DNA from: an uncultured Alphaproteobacteria bacterium
GTDB taxonomy: Bacteria > Pseudomonadota > Alphaproteobacteria > RF32 > CAG-239
DNA length: 6,089 nucleotides
Assembly: GCA_946618745.1 (NCBI GenBank)
Contig: CAMOLN010000064.1
Location: forward strand, 1-6,089
Direction: 5' to 3'
In this document: piece after piece, positions 1-5,714 of the stretch
Numbering within the stretch: position 1 is the first letter of the stretch
Layout: every line of letters begins with the position of its first letter
Position numbers and translations under genes: made by a program
The notes under the pieces: model-generated
Databases searched by the model: none
Told to the model about the DNA's origin: nothing
What the model saw: the letters and a program-made list of their open reading frames with translations, nothing else

Positions 1-1778
1 TAATATCTGACTCCGAGTGAGTATTCTTGGGTATTTTTGCCTTTACTATCCACAACCTCACCGCTCAAAGCTACCGCCCAATCGGTAGAAATGATATAAT
101 TCAGCTCGCCTTTATAAGCAATTTGATTAAACGGTTTTTGCGTAGCAATCTGCGGTTCGGCCTCAACTAATGCCCGCCAATTTCCTAAACTGACCAAAGC
201 TCCTACATTCAAGCTCAAAGCCCCATAAGAATTATGAGCTATTCCTCCGCCATAACCTGCCCGATTATTTATTAAAGCAAACAACCGCAGACTATCGCTC
301 AAATCAACAGCTCCACCGCCTCCGATTGTCAAACTGCCGACATAATGTTCATTTTCATTTTCCGGATTTAGCCAGCGCTTAACGTTCAAATCAATCTGAA
401 ACGAGGTAGGATGAAACATTGCATCAATCGGTGAAATTGAGCGAATATTCAAAATATCAAACTCTTGCAACACCAATTTGTCCCGCTCATCATAATAACG
501 CCACTCTTGATTTAAGAAATTTATCTGTGCCCCTTTAATCAGCCCGAAATCATTATCGGTCAGCGATTGATAAGCCGGACGAAACTCTAATTTTTCAAAC
601 ATCTCACCGTTGCGCTCCCCTGCTCCGACCACCAATCTCTTAGAATCATGAGCTTTCAACGGCGACCTTCCCTTGCTTAATTCGGCAATACTTCCCTTAT
701 CCTTAAATCCGCTTCTGCTTCGCAACACCTCAAAACTCTGCTTACGATAATCACCTAATTCCAGTTTTTTTGCCACCCATTGATATTGCACAAATTGATA
801 AGCAGTCTCCCAAACATCGGCTTTTTGAGCATCTTCCAACTCATCACCCAATTTATAATCTTTTGCTTTAATTGCTTTTTTATAAATCTCACGCTGATTA
901 TCGCTCATCATCTTATAACGATGCTTGATTTTGTTTTGTCGTGAAGGACGATAATTTACAGCCTTAACTAAATTATTTTGCCTGGCAACAACCTTAAAAC
1001 TATCCAAAGGAATAACCCAATTCTTGAACTGCGAAGCCAAATGCAACTCCGGTTTCACCGCATCAATCATCTCTAACAGCATATACGAACAATTGCGGCT
1101 GAAAAAATAATAGCGTGATTGCGTTTGCCCGATTTCCCACAGATGAGCCACCATAAAATCCAACTCTTCTTGACTAAAATTGAGTGTCAACTCCCAAATA
1201 TCCCGATTTTCAATATTGTTATAAGTATTGATAATATCATAATAAGGTTTAACCGTAAATCCGCCGAAATAAAGCCCGAATAACCCTTTCAAAGCATAAG
1301 CTGCCCCGGCCTCTTCGCCGGTAAATGCTCCGTAATTTGCCCCATGCGCCAGCATCTGCGTGCCTTTACGCTTGGTATCAATTCTCAAAAGCGTATGTCC
1401 GAACATTGATGAGGGATTGTTCATATAAGCATCGGTAAACAGCAAAGTTATGTCTTTAGGTTGCAAGTCGGCTTTGAATTGATCATATTCTTCACATTTA
1501 GGAAAAGATTTTTGTACCAACCCGCGCTTTTTCAGATATAAATAACGTGCCGGAAACACACATTGTTTTGCCGTATCATTTCCCTTAAAAAGCTCAATCG
1601 TTGCCTGCAATTCTGCTTCCGGATTGGTTTTGCCGTCTTCGCTCAAAAAGAAATTATCCGAGTCAATTGAACTTTCCCCTTTTTGATAATGCCCCAAAGC
1701 CAGCCATGCCTCATCAACTTCCATTGCCTCAGCTGAAAAAGAAAAAAACAAACAAAACAGAAAAAGAAAATAACGCAA
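1..1778 (-). CDS. Lnb_N/DUF4105 family envelope protein with C-terminal beta-barrel-like region (C-terminus cut by window edge)
   Basis: The frame is open from 1778 to the left edge, 592 codons without a stop. The proposed start is TTG at 1778, because an in-frame TAG lies at 1790-1788 and TAGGA (1790-1786) sits 7 nt upstream as a ribosome binding site. Residues 1-18 form a signal peptide, MRYFLFLFCLFFSFSAEA, cut after AEA. Residues 42-53 (NFFLSEDGKTNP), 73-79 (CVFPARY), 121-133 (NPSSMFGHTLLRI) and 228-236 (RNCSYMLLE) match the conserved blocks of the Lnb_N (DUF4105) family. His128 and Cys230 are candidates for a catalytic pair, since the block order resembles permuted NlpC/P60-like cysteine hydrolases; that is an inference. 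From about residue 355 the sequence alternates polar and hydrophobic residues with repeated Gly and aromatics, as in outer-membrane beta strands. The visible end, EYSLGVRYY or similar, looks like a last strand, so little may be missing. It lies downstream of the DUF3015 gene on the same strand, behind a terminator. The family is sure; the biochemical role is unknown. Confidence 0.9.
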   Translation of the reverse strand, partial: MRYFLFLFCLFFSFSAEAMEVDEAWLALGHYQKGESSIDSDNFFLSEDGKTNPEAELQATIELFKGNDTAKQCVFPARYLYLKKRGLVQKSFPKCEEYDQFKADLQPKDITLLFTDAYMNNPSSMFGHTLLRIDTKRKGTQMLAHGANYGAFTGEEAGAAYALKGLFGLYFGGFTVKPYYDIINTYNNIENRDIWELTLNFSQEELDFMVAHLWEIGQTQSRYYFFSRNCSYMLLEMIDAVKPELHLASQFKNWVIPLDSFKVVARQNNLVKAVNYRPSRQNKIKHRYKMMSDNQREIYKKAIKAKDYKLGDELEDAQKADVWETAYQFVQYQWVAKKLELGDYRKQSFEVLRSRSGFKDKGSIAELSKGRSPLKAHDSKRLVVGAGERNGEMFEKLEFRPAYQSLTDNDFGLIKGAQINFLNQEWRYYDERDKLVLQEFDILNIRSISPIDAMFHPTSFQIDLNVKRWLNPENENEHYVGSLTIGGGGAVDLSDSLRLFALINNRAGYGGGIAHNSYGALSLNVGALVSLGNWRALVEAEPQIATQKPFNQIAYKGELNYIISTDWAVALSGEVVDSKGKNTQEYSLGVRY

Positions 1779-1785
1779 TTTACAG

Positions 1786-1790
1786 TCCTA
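1786..1790 (-). promoter_or_regulatory. Ribosome binding site that decides the TTG start of the DUF4105 gene
   Basis: TAGGA on the minus strand stands 7 nt before TTG at 1778. The first ATG in frame is codon 19, which would remove the whole signal peptide. The TTG with this site is therefore the better start. Confidence 0.7.
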
Positions 1791-1796
1791 CTATTT

Positions 1797-1825
1797 ATTC
1801 TACCCCAAACTAGGATAATAGTAAA
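1797..1825 (-). promoter_or_regulatory. Probable sigma70 promoter of the DUF4105 gene
   Basis: The minus strand carries TTTACT (1825-1820), a 17-nt spacer and TAGAAT (1802-1797), a four-of-six -35 and a five-of-six -10. Transcription would begin near 1790, giving a leader of only about 12 nt with the ribosome binding site at its very 5' end. The promoter sits just after the terminator hairpin of the upstream gene, which fits separate transcription. The call is by consensus match only. Confidence 0.4.
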
Positions 1826-1835
1826 TAATTCGGAG

Positions 1836-1936
1836 AACAGTTCAGATAGAGTGATTTAAAAAGCTCGGAAAATTTTAGTGTAGATATGCCTACATGAATT
1901 TTCCGAGCTGCATTAAATCGCTCTAGATGAGCTGTT
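1836..1936. repeat. 101-nt nested imperfect palindrome around the terminator
   Basis: Outside the terminator stem a second pair of arms matches: AACAG...GATTTAA (1836-1859) against TTAAATC...CTGTT (1913-1936). About 20 of 24 positions are Watson-Crick pairs. Two of the four exceptions are T opposite G on the plus strand, which would be G-U wobbles in a plus-strand RNA and A-C clashes in a minus-strand RNA. A small asymmetric internal loop (1860-1861 against 1910-1912) joins the outer arms to the terminator stem. The element starts 8 nt after the DUF3015 stop codon. It could be a dispersed palindromic element that now serves as the terminator. No second copy is present in this window. Confidence 0.7.
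1858..1909 (-). terminator. Rho-independent terminator of the DUF3015 gene
   Basis: Read on the minus strand, AGCTCGGAAAATT (1909-1897) pairs perfectly with AATTTTCCGAGCT (1874-1862) and is followed by a T run (1862-1858). A short inner stem, TGTAG/CTACA (1879-1883 with 1890-1894), extends the hairpin to a 6-nt loop. It lies about 40 nt past the tandem TAA TAA stops of the DUF3015 gene. Confidence 0.75.
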
Positions 1937-1946
1937 ATACGAATTA

Positions 1947-2405
1947 TTAAGCTTTGGCAATTTGCATAACTGCCAAAGTAAGATCTACTGCATCAACATC
2001 ATTGCTGGCAAACAAAACACCGAAGTTGTCTTGGATTTTAACTGCTAAAGTATTTTCATCAACATTCAAAATGCCGGCAACGGTTTTGATGGTCTCGCCG
2101 TTTCCTTGAGCGGCATCATAAGCAAATTGTTCCATGTTGTTCTCTAAGAAAGCGAGCAACATTCTTCCTGTTCCGCCGGTGATACGACCGTTGGGATCAC
2201 AACCAGAAGTTCCGGTAGTGATACCGAAAGTTTGAGTTCCGAAAAATCCGTTGGTTGTAGCAGCCAAAACTTGCGGAATAATCCCCGACTGTCCGCGCCA
2301 AGCCATCGAACCCAAACCGCAACCGGTTGAATCATAAGCATTGGCATTGGTGCTTAAAGCCAAAACACCGGCAGCAACTGCCGAAAGAAGATAAATTTTT
2401 TTCAT
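1947..2405 (-). CDS. DUF3015 family secreted protein
   Basis: This is a 152-residue exported protein. Residues 1-23 are a signal peptide (MKKIYLLSAVAAGVLALSTN, then ANA at the cleavage site). The mature part opens with the signature block of the DUF3015 family: GCGLGSMAWRGQSGIIPQVL (28-47), then AATTNGFFGTQTFGITTGTS (48-67) and GCD. Cys29 and Cys69 are the only cysteines in the mature protein and could form a disulfide in the periplasm. The C-terminal half (about 85-152) is predicted helical, with NNMEQFAYDAAQGNGE and a DNFGVLFAS segment, both usual for the family. A TTG five codons upstream (2420) overlaps the GGAG ribosome binding site (2418-2415), so ATG at 2405 is the true start. The gene ends in TAA TAA. 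No biochemical function is established for the family to my knowledge. The DUF4105 neighbour suggests a shared envelope role, which is inference. Confidence 0.93.
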   Translation of the reverse strand: MKKIYLLSAVAAGVLALSTNANAYDSTGCGLGSMAWRGQSGIIPQVLAATTNGFFGTQTFGITTGTSGCDPNGRITGGTGRMLLAFLENNMEQFAYDAAQGNGETIKTVAGILNVDENTLAVKIQDNFGVLFASNDVDAVDLTLAVMQIAKA

Positions 2406-2453
2406 TAGTTCAATCTCCAAAAAATTTCAAATTACCACGTCAATTTACATTTT

Positions 2454-2481
2454 TTTTTATCCCTTGTATATATCAAAACAA
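2454..2481 (-). promoter_or_regulatory. Possible promoter of the DUF3015 gene
   Basis: TTGTTT (2481-2476), a 16-nt spacer and TAAAAA (2459-2454) on the minus strand would give a leader of roughly 45 nt. The region is very AT-rich and other placements are possible. The 21-nt repeat at 2478-2498 overlaps the -35 end. Confidence 0.25.
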
Positions 2482-2498
2482 CATTTTTCCCCTATAAA
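2478..2498 (+). repeat. 21-nt exact direct repeat, copy 1
   Basis: This sequence contains CATTTTTCCCCTATAAA and is identical over 21 nt to 3371-3391, in the same orientation. It ends 108 nt before ATG 2607, and the second copy ends 113 nt before ATG 3505. It may be a regulator binding site shared by the two plus-strand genes. TATAAA at its end resembles a -10 box, but I see no -35 at a proper distance. Confidence 0.6.
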
Positions 2499-2539
2499 AA
2501 ACTGCCCGATTACCTCAGCCATAATTTGACAAAAAAAAC

Positions 2540-2566
2540 TTGCAAAAAAAATTTTCCCTTTATACT
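2540..2566 (+). promoter_or_regulatory. Possible promoter of the unrecognised 234-residue gene
   Basis: TTGCAA (2540-2545) is followed after 15 nt by TATACT (2561-2566), which puts the transcript start near 2573 and ATG 2607 about 35 nt downstream. The -10 is good and the spacer is short. A perfect TTGACA at 2526-2531 is 29 nt from the same -10, too far to serve as its -35. Confidence 0.4.
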
Positions 2567-2606
2567 GACCGCAATAAAAATATTATTAATAAAAAAAAGC
2601 ATTATT

Positions 2607-3311
2607 ATGATTAAAGTAGATTTTAACAAAATGCGGTTTCCGATGATATTTGTCATAGCAAACCCATCTGCGAAAATTCTGAAAGTCAATCGCGAGCAAG
2701 CCATTAACTTTGAACCTGAAATGTTCGAAGAATATTGCGCCACTTGTGAGGAACTTTCCCCGGGTGAGCCTTACAGAGGCTACGTCATTCTCAACGGCGA
2801 AAATGACTTTACCTATTTCACATATCCCGGAATTAGGGTGCTCTACCTTGACGGCGCTTTGACACCGGCCCAAAGTTATCAGGAAATAATTGCGGCCTAT
2901 CTCGAAGAGTTCCCGGATTCTGAACGCAAGGAAATTCGTGAAAGCCACCATGATTCTGGCTATCTGAAACGCTTTCCCGACGTCCTAATTGAGGATATGA
3001 TGAATATGCCCCAAAGCCGAAAGGAAGTAATTTTCTATCTTCCGACTAAACATCAAGGATTCAATGGTACTTGTTGCTATGTGGAAACTTTTCAGCTGCA
3101 GAGGTTGGAAAAGACTGTCTTAGATACTAATATTGAAGTACAATTTGACCCCAGGTTAAAACTGAAAAATGAAGATGCTGTCAGTCTTCAAAAAGCCATG
3201 CGAAACGCTATGCTGAGCAATGTCCCCACACCGCTTAACTTATCGCCGGAAGAAATACGTATATTAAACACCTACATAGGTCCTTATCTCTTCAGGGATT
3301 TTTTTGAATAG
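2607..3311 (+). CDS. Hypothetical protein, 234 residues, family not recognised
   Basis: I do not recognise this protein. The frame is open from a TTG at 2526, but that extension reads through a lysine-rich A tract and the probable promoter, so ATG at 2607 is preferred even though no clear Shine-Dalgarno precedes it. The product is acidic and looks soluble: no signal peptide and only a short hydrophobic run at 11-18. Visible marks are a CATC pair (Cys44, Cys47), adjacent Cys156-Cys157, an aromatic stretch FTYFTYPGIRVLYLDG (68-83), an HH pair at 114-115 and a C-terminal LSPEEIRILNTYIGPYL segment (212-228). The CxxC and CC cysteines could bind a metal or form a disulfide, but nothing confirms this. 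Of 13 arginines, 4 are AGG and 1 AGA, against 0 AGG and 1 AGA of 10 in the gene at 3505, a hint of different origin. It is transcribed alone, with its own terminator. Confidence 0.75.
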   Translation: MIKVDFNKMRFPMIFVIANPSAKILKVNREQAINFEPEMFEEYCATCEELSPGEPYRGYVILNGENDFTYFTYPGIRVLYLDGALTPAQSYQEIIAAYLEEFPDSERKEIRESHHDSGYLKRFPDVLIEDMMNMPQSRKEVIFYLPTKHQGFNGTCCYVETFQLQRLEKTVLDTNIEVQFDPRLKLKNEDAVSLQKAMRNAMLSNVPTPLNLSPEEIRILNTYIGPYLFRDFFE

Positions 3312-3317
3312 TCTCCT

Positions 3318-3356
3318 CCCCCTGGCAGAGTTCAACGCTTTGCCTGGGGGATTTTT
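3318..3356 (+). terminator. Rho-independent terminator of the 234-residue gene
   Basis: CCCCCTGGCA (3318-3327) pairs with TGCCTGGGGG (3341-3350), with a single T-T mismatch and a 13-nt loop, and is followed by ATTTTTATTT. It begins 7 nt after the stop codon. Confidence 0.88.
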
Positions 3357-3370
3357 ATTTCATTATTTTT

Positions 3371-3391
3371 ACAACATTTTTCCCCTATAAA
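3371..3391 (+). repeat. 21-nt exact direct repeat, copy 2
   Basis: This is the second copy of the sequence at 2478-2498, again upstream of a plus-strand gene. It ends about 65 nt before the -10 box at 3457, and copy 1 ends 62 nt before the -10 proposed at 2561. The near-equal distances favour a role in control over chance. Confidence 0.6.
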
Positions 3392-3433
3392 TTCGCGGCT
3401 GTAAAATACCTGCTCAAAACCTCATCATTTCGT

Positions 3434-3462
3434 TTGTCATTAAGATATTTTTAACCTAAAAT
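3434..3462 (+). promoter_or_regulatory. Sigma70-type promoter of the PQ-loop/GGDEF gene
   Basis: TTGTCA (3434-3439), a 17-nt spacer and TAAAAT (3457-3462) are each one base from consensus at ideal spacing. The transcript would start near 3469, leaving a 36-nt leader that contains AGGAG (3493-3497), 7 nt before the ATG. Confidence 0.65.
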
Positions 3463-3504
3463 ACGCATAATTATCAAATAAGCAAATTTATTAGGAGACA
3501 GATA

Positions 3505-4299
3505 ATGACGTTTGATGAAGTTTTGTTTAGCGATAATACGCTCTTCAATTATATCGGATATGCTGCAGCTTTAGCTACAATTTTAACTTTTACCATTCAG
3601 ATTGTTAAAATAATTGAAAGCAAAAAAGTAACCAATCTGTCAAGTTATATGTATATCATCTATACTTTGAGCTTGGTTTGTTGGGCAACCTATGGCATCT
3701 TCATTGAAGATTGGATTATCGTTGCGGCCAATGTTATTGCCTTCCCGTTCACTTTTACTATTTTGTTGCTCATATTATACTATGACGCCGAAGACAAGAT
3801 TGAGCGTGCTCGCCGCGATGCTTTAACCAATGTATTTAATCGTCAATATTTTGCCCAAACCGTTCCGGTTAGAATTGCCAAAGACAAAACCAACAAACAA
3901 GACTCGGCTGTTTTAATGATTGAAGTTAACGGTTATAATGCCATCAAAAAGAGCTTTGGTGAAAAAACTGCCAACAAACTGCTTAAAACCGCCGGTAAAT
4001 TCTTTGAAAAGAATTTGCGTGAAAGCGATATTGTCGCCCGTTTGGATAAAAATATGTTTGTGGCTTATTTATCTGATGCTAACAGCAAATCGGCCGAAAG
4101 CGTTGCCAAACGTCTTAACAAAGATGCCGGCGAGATTAAAATGCGTCTTGATCGTAACAACGAACAAAATTTGGATATCTCTATCGGTTTATGCACCACT
4201 CAAAAAGCTGATGATATGCCGACCTTGATGACTAAGGCCGAAAAAGCTTTGCATGAGATAACCGCTAAGAGCAAAACCAAAGTAAAAGTTGCTAAATAG
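3505..4299 (+). CDS. Membrane protein: SemiSWEET/PQ-loop-like domain fused to a degenerate GGDEF domain
   Basis: The 264-residue protein has two parts. Residues 14-92 form three hydrophobic helices (about 14-37, 48-66, 70-92) with the SemiSWEET pattern: IQIVKIIESKKVTNLSSYMY, then CWATYGI (59-65) and AANVIAF (74-80). The usual PQ is IQ here. Residues 94-104 are a charged linker. From 105 a GGDEF fold follows: DALTNVFNRQYF (105-116), VLMIEVNGYNAIKKSFG (136-152), LRESDIVARL (171-180) and DISIGL (224-229). The GGDEF signature is replaced by DKNMF (181-185), and the metal-binding aspartate region LDIDHF reads IEVNGY, so diguanylate cyclase activity is very unlikely. The inhibitory-site motif RxxD (RESD, 172-175) is kept at the correct five-residue distance from the signature position. 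I infer a c-di-GMP-binding or purely structural cytoplasmic domain coupled to a small-molecule transporter or sensor. ATG 3505 has AGGAG 7 nt upstream. Confidence 0.88.
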   Translation: MTFDEVLFSDNTLFNYIGYAAALATILTFTIQIVKIIESKKVTNLSSYMYIIYTLSLVCWATYGIFIEDWIIVAANVIAFPFTFTILLLILYYDAEDKIERARRDALTNVFNRQYFAQTVPVRIAKDKTNKQDSAVLMIEVNGYNAIKKSFGEKTANKLLKTAGKFFEKNLRESDIVARLDKNMFVAYLSDANSKSAESVAKRLNKDAGEIKMRLDRNNEQNLDISIGLCTTQKADDMPTLMTKAEKALHEITAKSKTKVKVAK

Positions 4300-4311
4300 C
4301 TTCTATCTGTC

Positions 4312-4347
4312 AAAAAAACAGCCGAAACTAGGTTTCGGCTGTTTTTT
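4312..4347. terminator. Bidirectional terminator between convergent genes
   Basis: CAGCCGAAAC (4319-4328) pairs perfectly with GTTTCGGCTG (4332-4341) around a 3-nt loop. An A run (4312-4318) lies on one side and a T run (4342-4347) on the other, so it can act in both directions. On the minus strand it overlaps the last codons of the 155-residue gene, whose TAG stop (4330-4328) falls in the loop and first stem pair. Confidence 0.92.
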
Positions 4348-4795
4348 CTTTGCGTATTTGTTCGATTGTTTCCACAACAAGTTCGCAAAATCCCGATACA
4401 TCAAGATTCAACCAATTATCATGGAAATAGTGGCTCATTGGCTGTGGCTTCAACTCCAAATCCGCCAAACAATCTTGGCAAACTTTAGCAAAGATACATT
4501 CGATCTCTTCAAAATTAAGATCAAACGTATAGAGATGATTATGAGTATATATTATCTCATCTCGTTTGTGCTTTTTGGACACAACATCTTGTATCACCGC
4601 TACAGAATAGAAATAGTTTACGATTTCTCTTACGTAAACACATCCATCCAAAGTCAGCAATACTCCGTTCTTATATCCAGCAGAAACAACAGCGTAATCA
4701 GTAACGCTAACTATCGTATCTTCCGTCACATTTTCATAATCCCATGAAATGTCTTCAAGCACAGCAGTCTTAACGGTTTCTCTTGTGATTTCCAT
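4328..4795 (-). CDS. Hypothetical protein, 155 residues, family not recognised
   Basis: I do not recognise this protein. It is acidic, with no signal peptide or membrane helix, so it is probably cytoplasmic. The N-terminal half (about 25-70) alternates hydrophobic residues like a small beta sheet: DTIVSVTDYAVVSAGYKNGV followed by LLTLDGCVYVREIV. The second half (about 93-150) looks helical and holds C100, C106, C109 and C137 plus His122 and His125 in MSHYFHDNW (120-128). The spacing is not a recognisable zinc site. The ATG at 4795 has only an A-rich leader and no clear Shine-Dalgarno. It lies 87 nt downstream of the purine nucleoside phosphorylase gene on the same strand. It has its own promoter-like sequence, very similar to that of the phosphorylase gene, so both may respond to the same signal. 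Its last codons double as a terminator stem. Confidence 0.72.
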   Translation of the reverse strand: MEITRETVKTAVLEDISWDYENVTEDTIVSVTDYAVVSAGYKNGVLLTLDGCVYVREIVNYFYSVAVIQDVVSKKHKRDEIIYTHNHLYTFDLNFEEIECIFAKVCQDCLADLELKPQPMSHYFHDNWLNLDVSGFCELVVETIEQIRKEKTAET

Positions 4796-4836
4796 AAGAT
4801 TTTTTTTAATAGTTAAACAATAATAAATTTTATTTC

Positions 4837-4865
4837 ATCTAAATTGTTTTTTACCTTTTTGTCAA
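4837..4865 (-). promoter_or_regulatory. Probable promoter of the 155-residue gene
   Basis: TTGACA (4865-4860), a 17-nt spacer and TTAGAT (4842-4837) lie on the minus strand, about 41 nt before the ATG. The -35 is perfect. The -10 keeps only three consensus bases and lacks the A at its second position. The same hexamers and spacing recur before the phosphorylase gene, which strengthens the call. Confidence 0.5.
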
Positions 4866-4882
4866 GTATAAAAATCTGCGGC

Positions 4883-5680
4883 CTAAACCTCTTCCAAAAA
4901 TTTGGTTAGTAATAAACTCAACTTACTGCCTGCCTGACCTACAATATCCAACACTTCCTGATGATTCAGATTTTCGCCTCCTAAACCGGCACCTAAATTG
5001 GAAATAACCGAAAATCCCATAACCTCCATACCGAAATTAACCGCCGTAATCACTTCCGGCACTGTGGACATTCCCACGGCATCTGCCCCTAAATTGCGAA
5101 ACATCCTAACCTCTGCCGGAGTTTCATAATTCGGTCCCAAAGCCATAATATACACGCCTTCATACAACGGAATATTTTCTCTTTTGGCAATTTCACGCAT
5201 TTTTTGCCGTAAACTCGGCGTATAAACTGCACTCATATCCGGAAAATTCGGTTTTCTGCCAAAACCGACCAAAGGATTTTTACCGCTGAAATTGATATGA
5301 TCGGCAATCATCATCAAACTGCCTGCCGGCATATCCTCGCGCAACGATCCGGCGGCATTAGTTGCAATAAAACGTTTTACGCCCAGTTCTGCCAAATCTT
5401 GAGTTGACATGGTAATATACCTGGGATCCAACCCTTCATAAAGATGGGTGCGTCCGGCTAAACAAATTACCTTGTGTTTACCGACAACCCCGGCATAAAG
5501 CCCGCCTTTATGCCCGGGAACATGTGTCGTCGGACACCCCGGAATATCAGCATAAGGAATAATTATCGGGTCTTTAAGACCGTCAGTCAAATCACTCAAC
5601 CCTGAGCCGAGAACAATTGCCGTATCCGGCACAAAACCGTCAAGTCTTTCTTGCAAAAATTCCAAATTGCCTTCGGACAT
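4883..5680 (-). CDS. punA: Purine nucleoside phosphorylase, class I (trimeric PNP/MTAP family)
   Basis: This cytoplasmic enzyme splits purine nucleosides with phosphate into free base and (deoxy)ribose 1-phosphate in purine salvage. The 265 residues are full length, near the 270-290 usual for the family. Motifs in order: GSGLS (25-29), phosphate binding; HVPGHKGG (53-60); GRTHLYEG (76-83) with His79; NAAGSL (108-113); GPNYETPAEVRMFRNLGADA (182-201) with Glu186, the base-contacting glutamate (Glu201 in the human enzyme); VGMSTVPEVI (202-211) with Met204; and ISN (226-228) with Asn228, equal to human Asn243. All key residues are present, so it should be active. Asn at the base site favours 6-oxopurine (inosine, guanosine) substrates, as in this class generally; xanthosine use cannot be judged. 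AAGGAG (5693-5688) stands 7 nt before ATG 5680. No clear terminator follows, so some readthrough into the 155-residue gene is likely. The symbol punA is by family; deoD-type and mtnP names fit less well. Confidence 0.95.
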   Translation of the reverse strand: MSEGNLEFLQERLDGFVPDTAIVLGSGLSDLTDGLKDPIIIPYADIPGCPTTHVPGHKGGLYAGVVGKHKVICLAGRTHLYEGLDPRYITMSTQDLAELGVKRFIATNAAGSLREDMPAGSLMMIADHINFSGKNPLVGFGRKPNFPDMSAVYTPSLRQKMREIAKRENIPLYEGVYIMALGPNYETPAEVRMFRNLGADAVGMSTVPEVITAVNFGMEVMGFSVISNLGAGLGGENLNHQEVLDIVGQAGSKLSLLLTKFLEEV

Positions 5681-5714
5681 TACTTTTCTCCTTATCTGAA
5701 ATCGCTTTTATCTC

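Noticed and set aside
1601..1813. Plus-strand open frame of 70 codons
   Set aside because: It lies antisense to the well-supported N-terminus and signal peptide of the DUF4105 gene and has a low-complexity lysine-rich end.
1836..1940. Integron attC site
   Set aside because: The ends lack the GTTRRRY and RYYYAAC boxes (GTTATAC breaks the pattern), and no integrase or cassette array is visible.
2406..2420. Longer DUF3015 start at TTG 2420 (MEIELMKK)
   Set aside because: The TTG overlaps the GGAG ribosome binding site, and the ATG at 2405 gives a normal signal peptide start, MKK.
2526..2566. Promoter using the perfect TTGACA at 2526
   Set aside because: The spacing to TATACT is 29 nt, and no -10-like hexamer stands 16-18 nt downstream.
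2526..2606. 27-residue N-terminal extension of the 234-residue protein from a TTG at 2526
   Set aside because: It has no ribosome binding site, it reads through A tracts and the probable promoter, and its composition is unlike the rest of the protein.
2586..2951. Minus-strand open frame of 121 codons
   Set aside because: It is a shadow of the plus-strand gene, with no ribosome binding site and no terminator on its strand.
4289..4747. Plus-strand open frame of 152 codons
   Set aside because: It starts inside the upstream gene, runs through the terminator and is antisense to the 155-residue gene. The minus frame has a promoter-like sequence and a more balanced protein composition, though neither has a known homolog to decide the matter.
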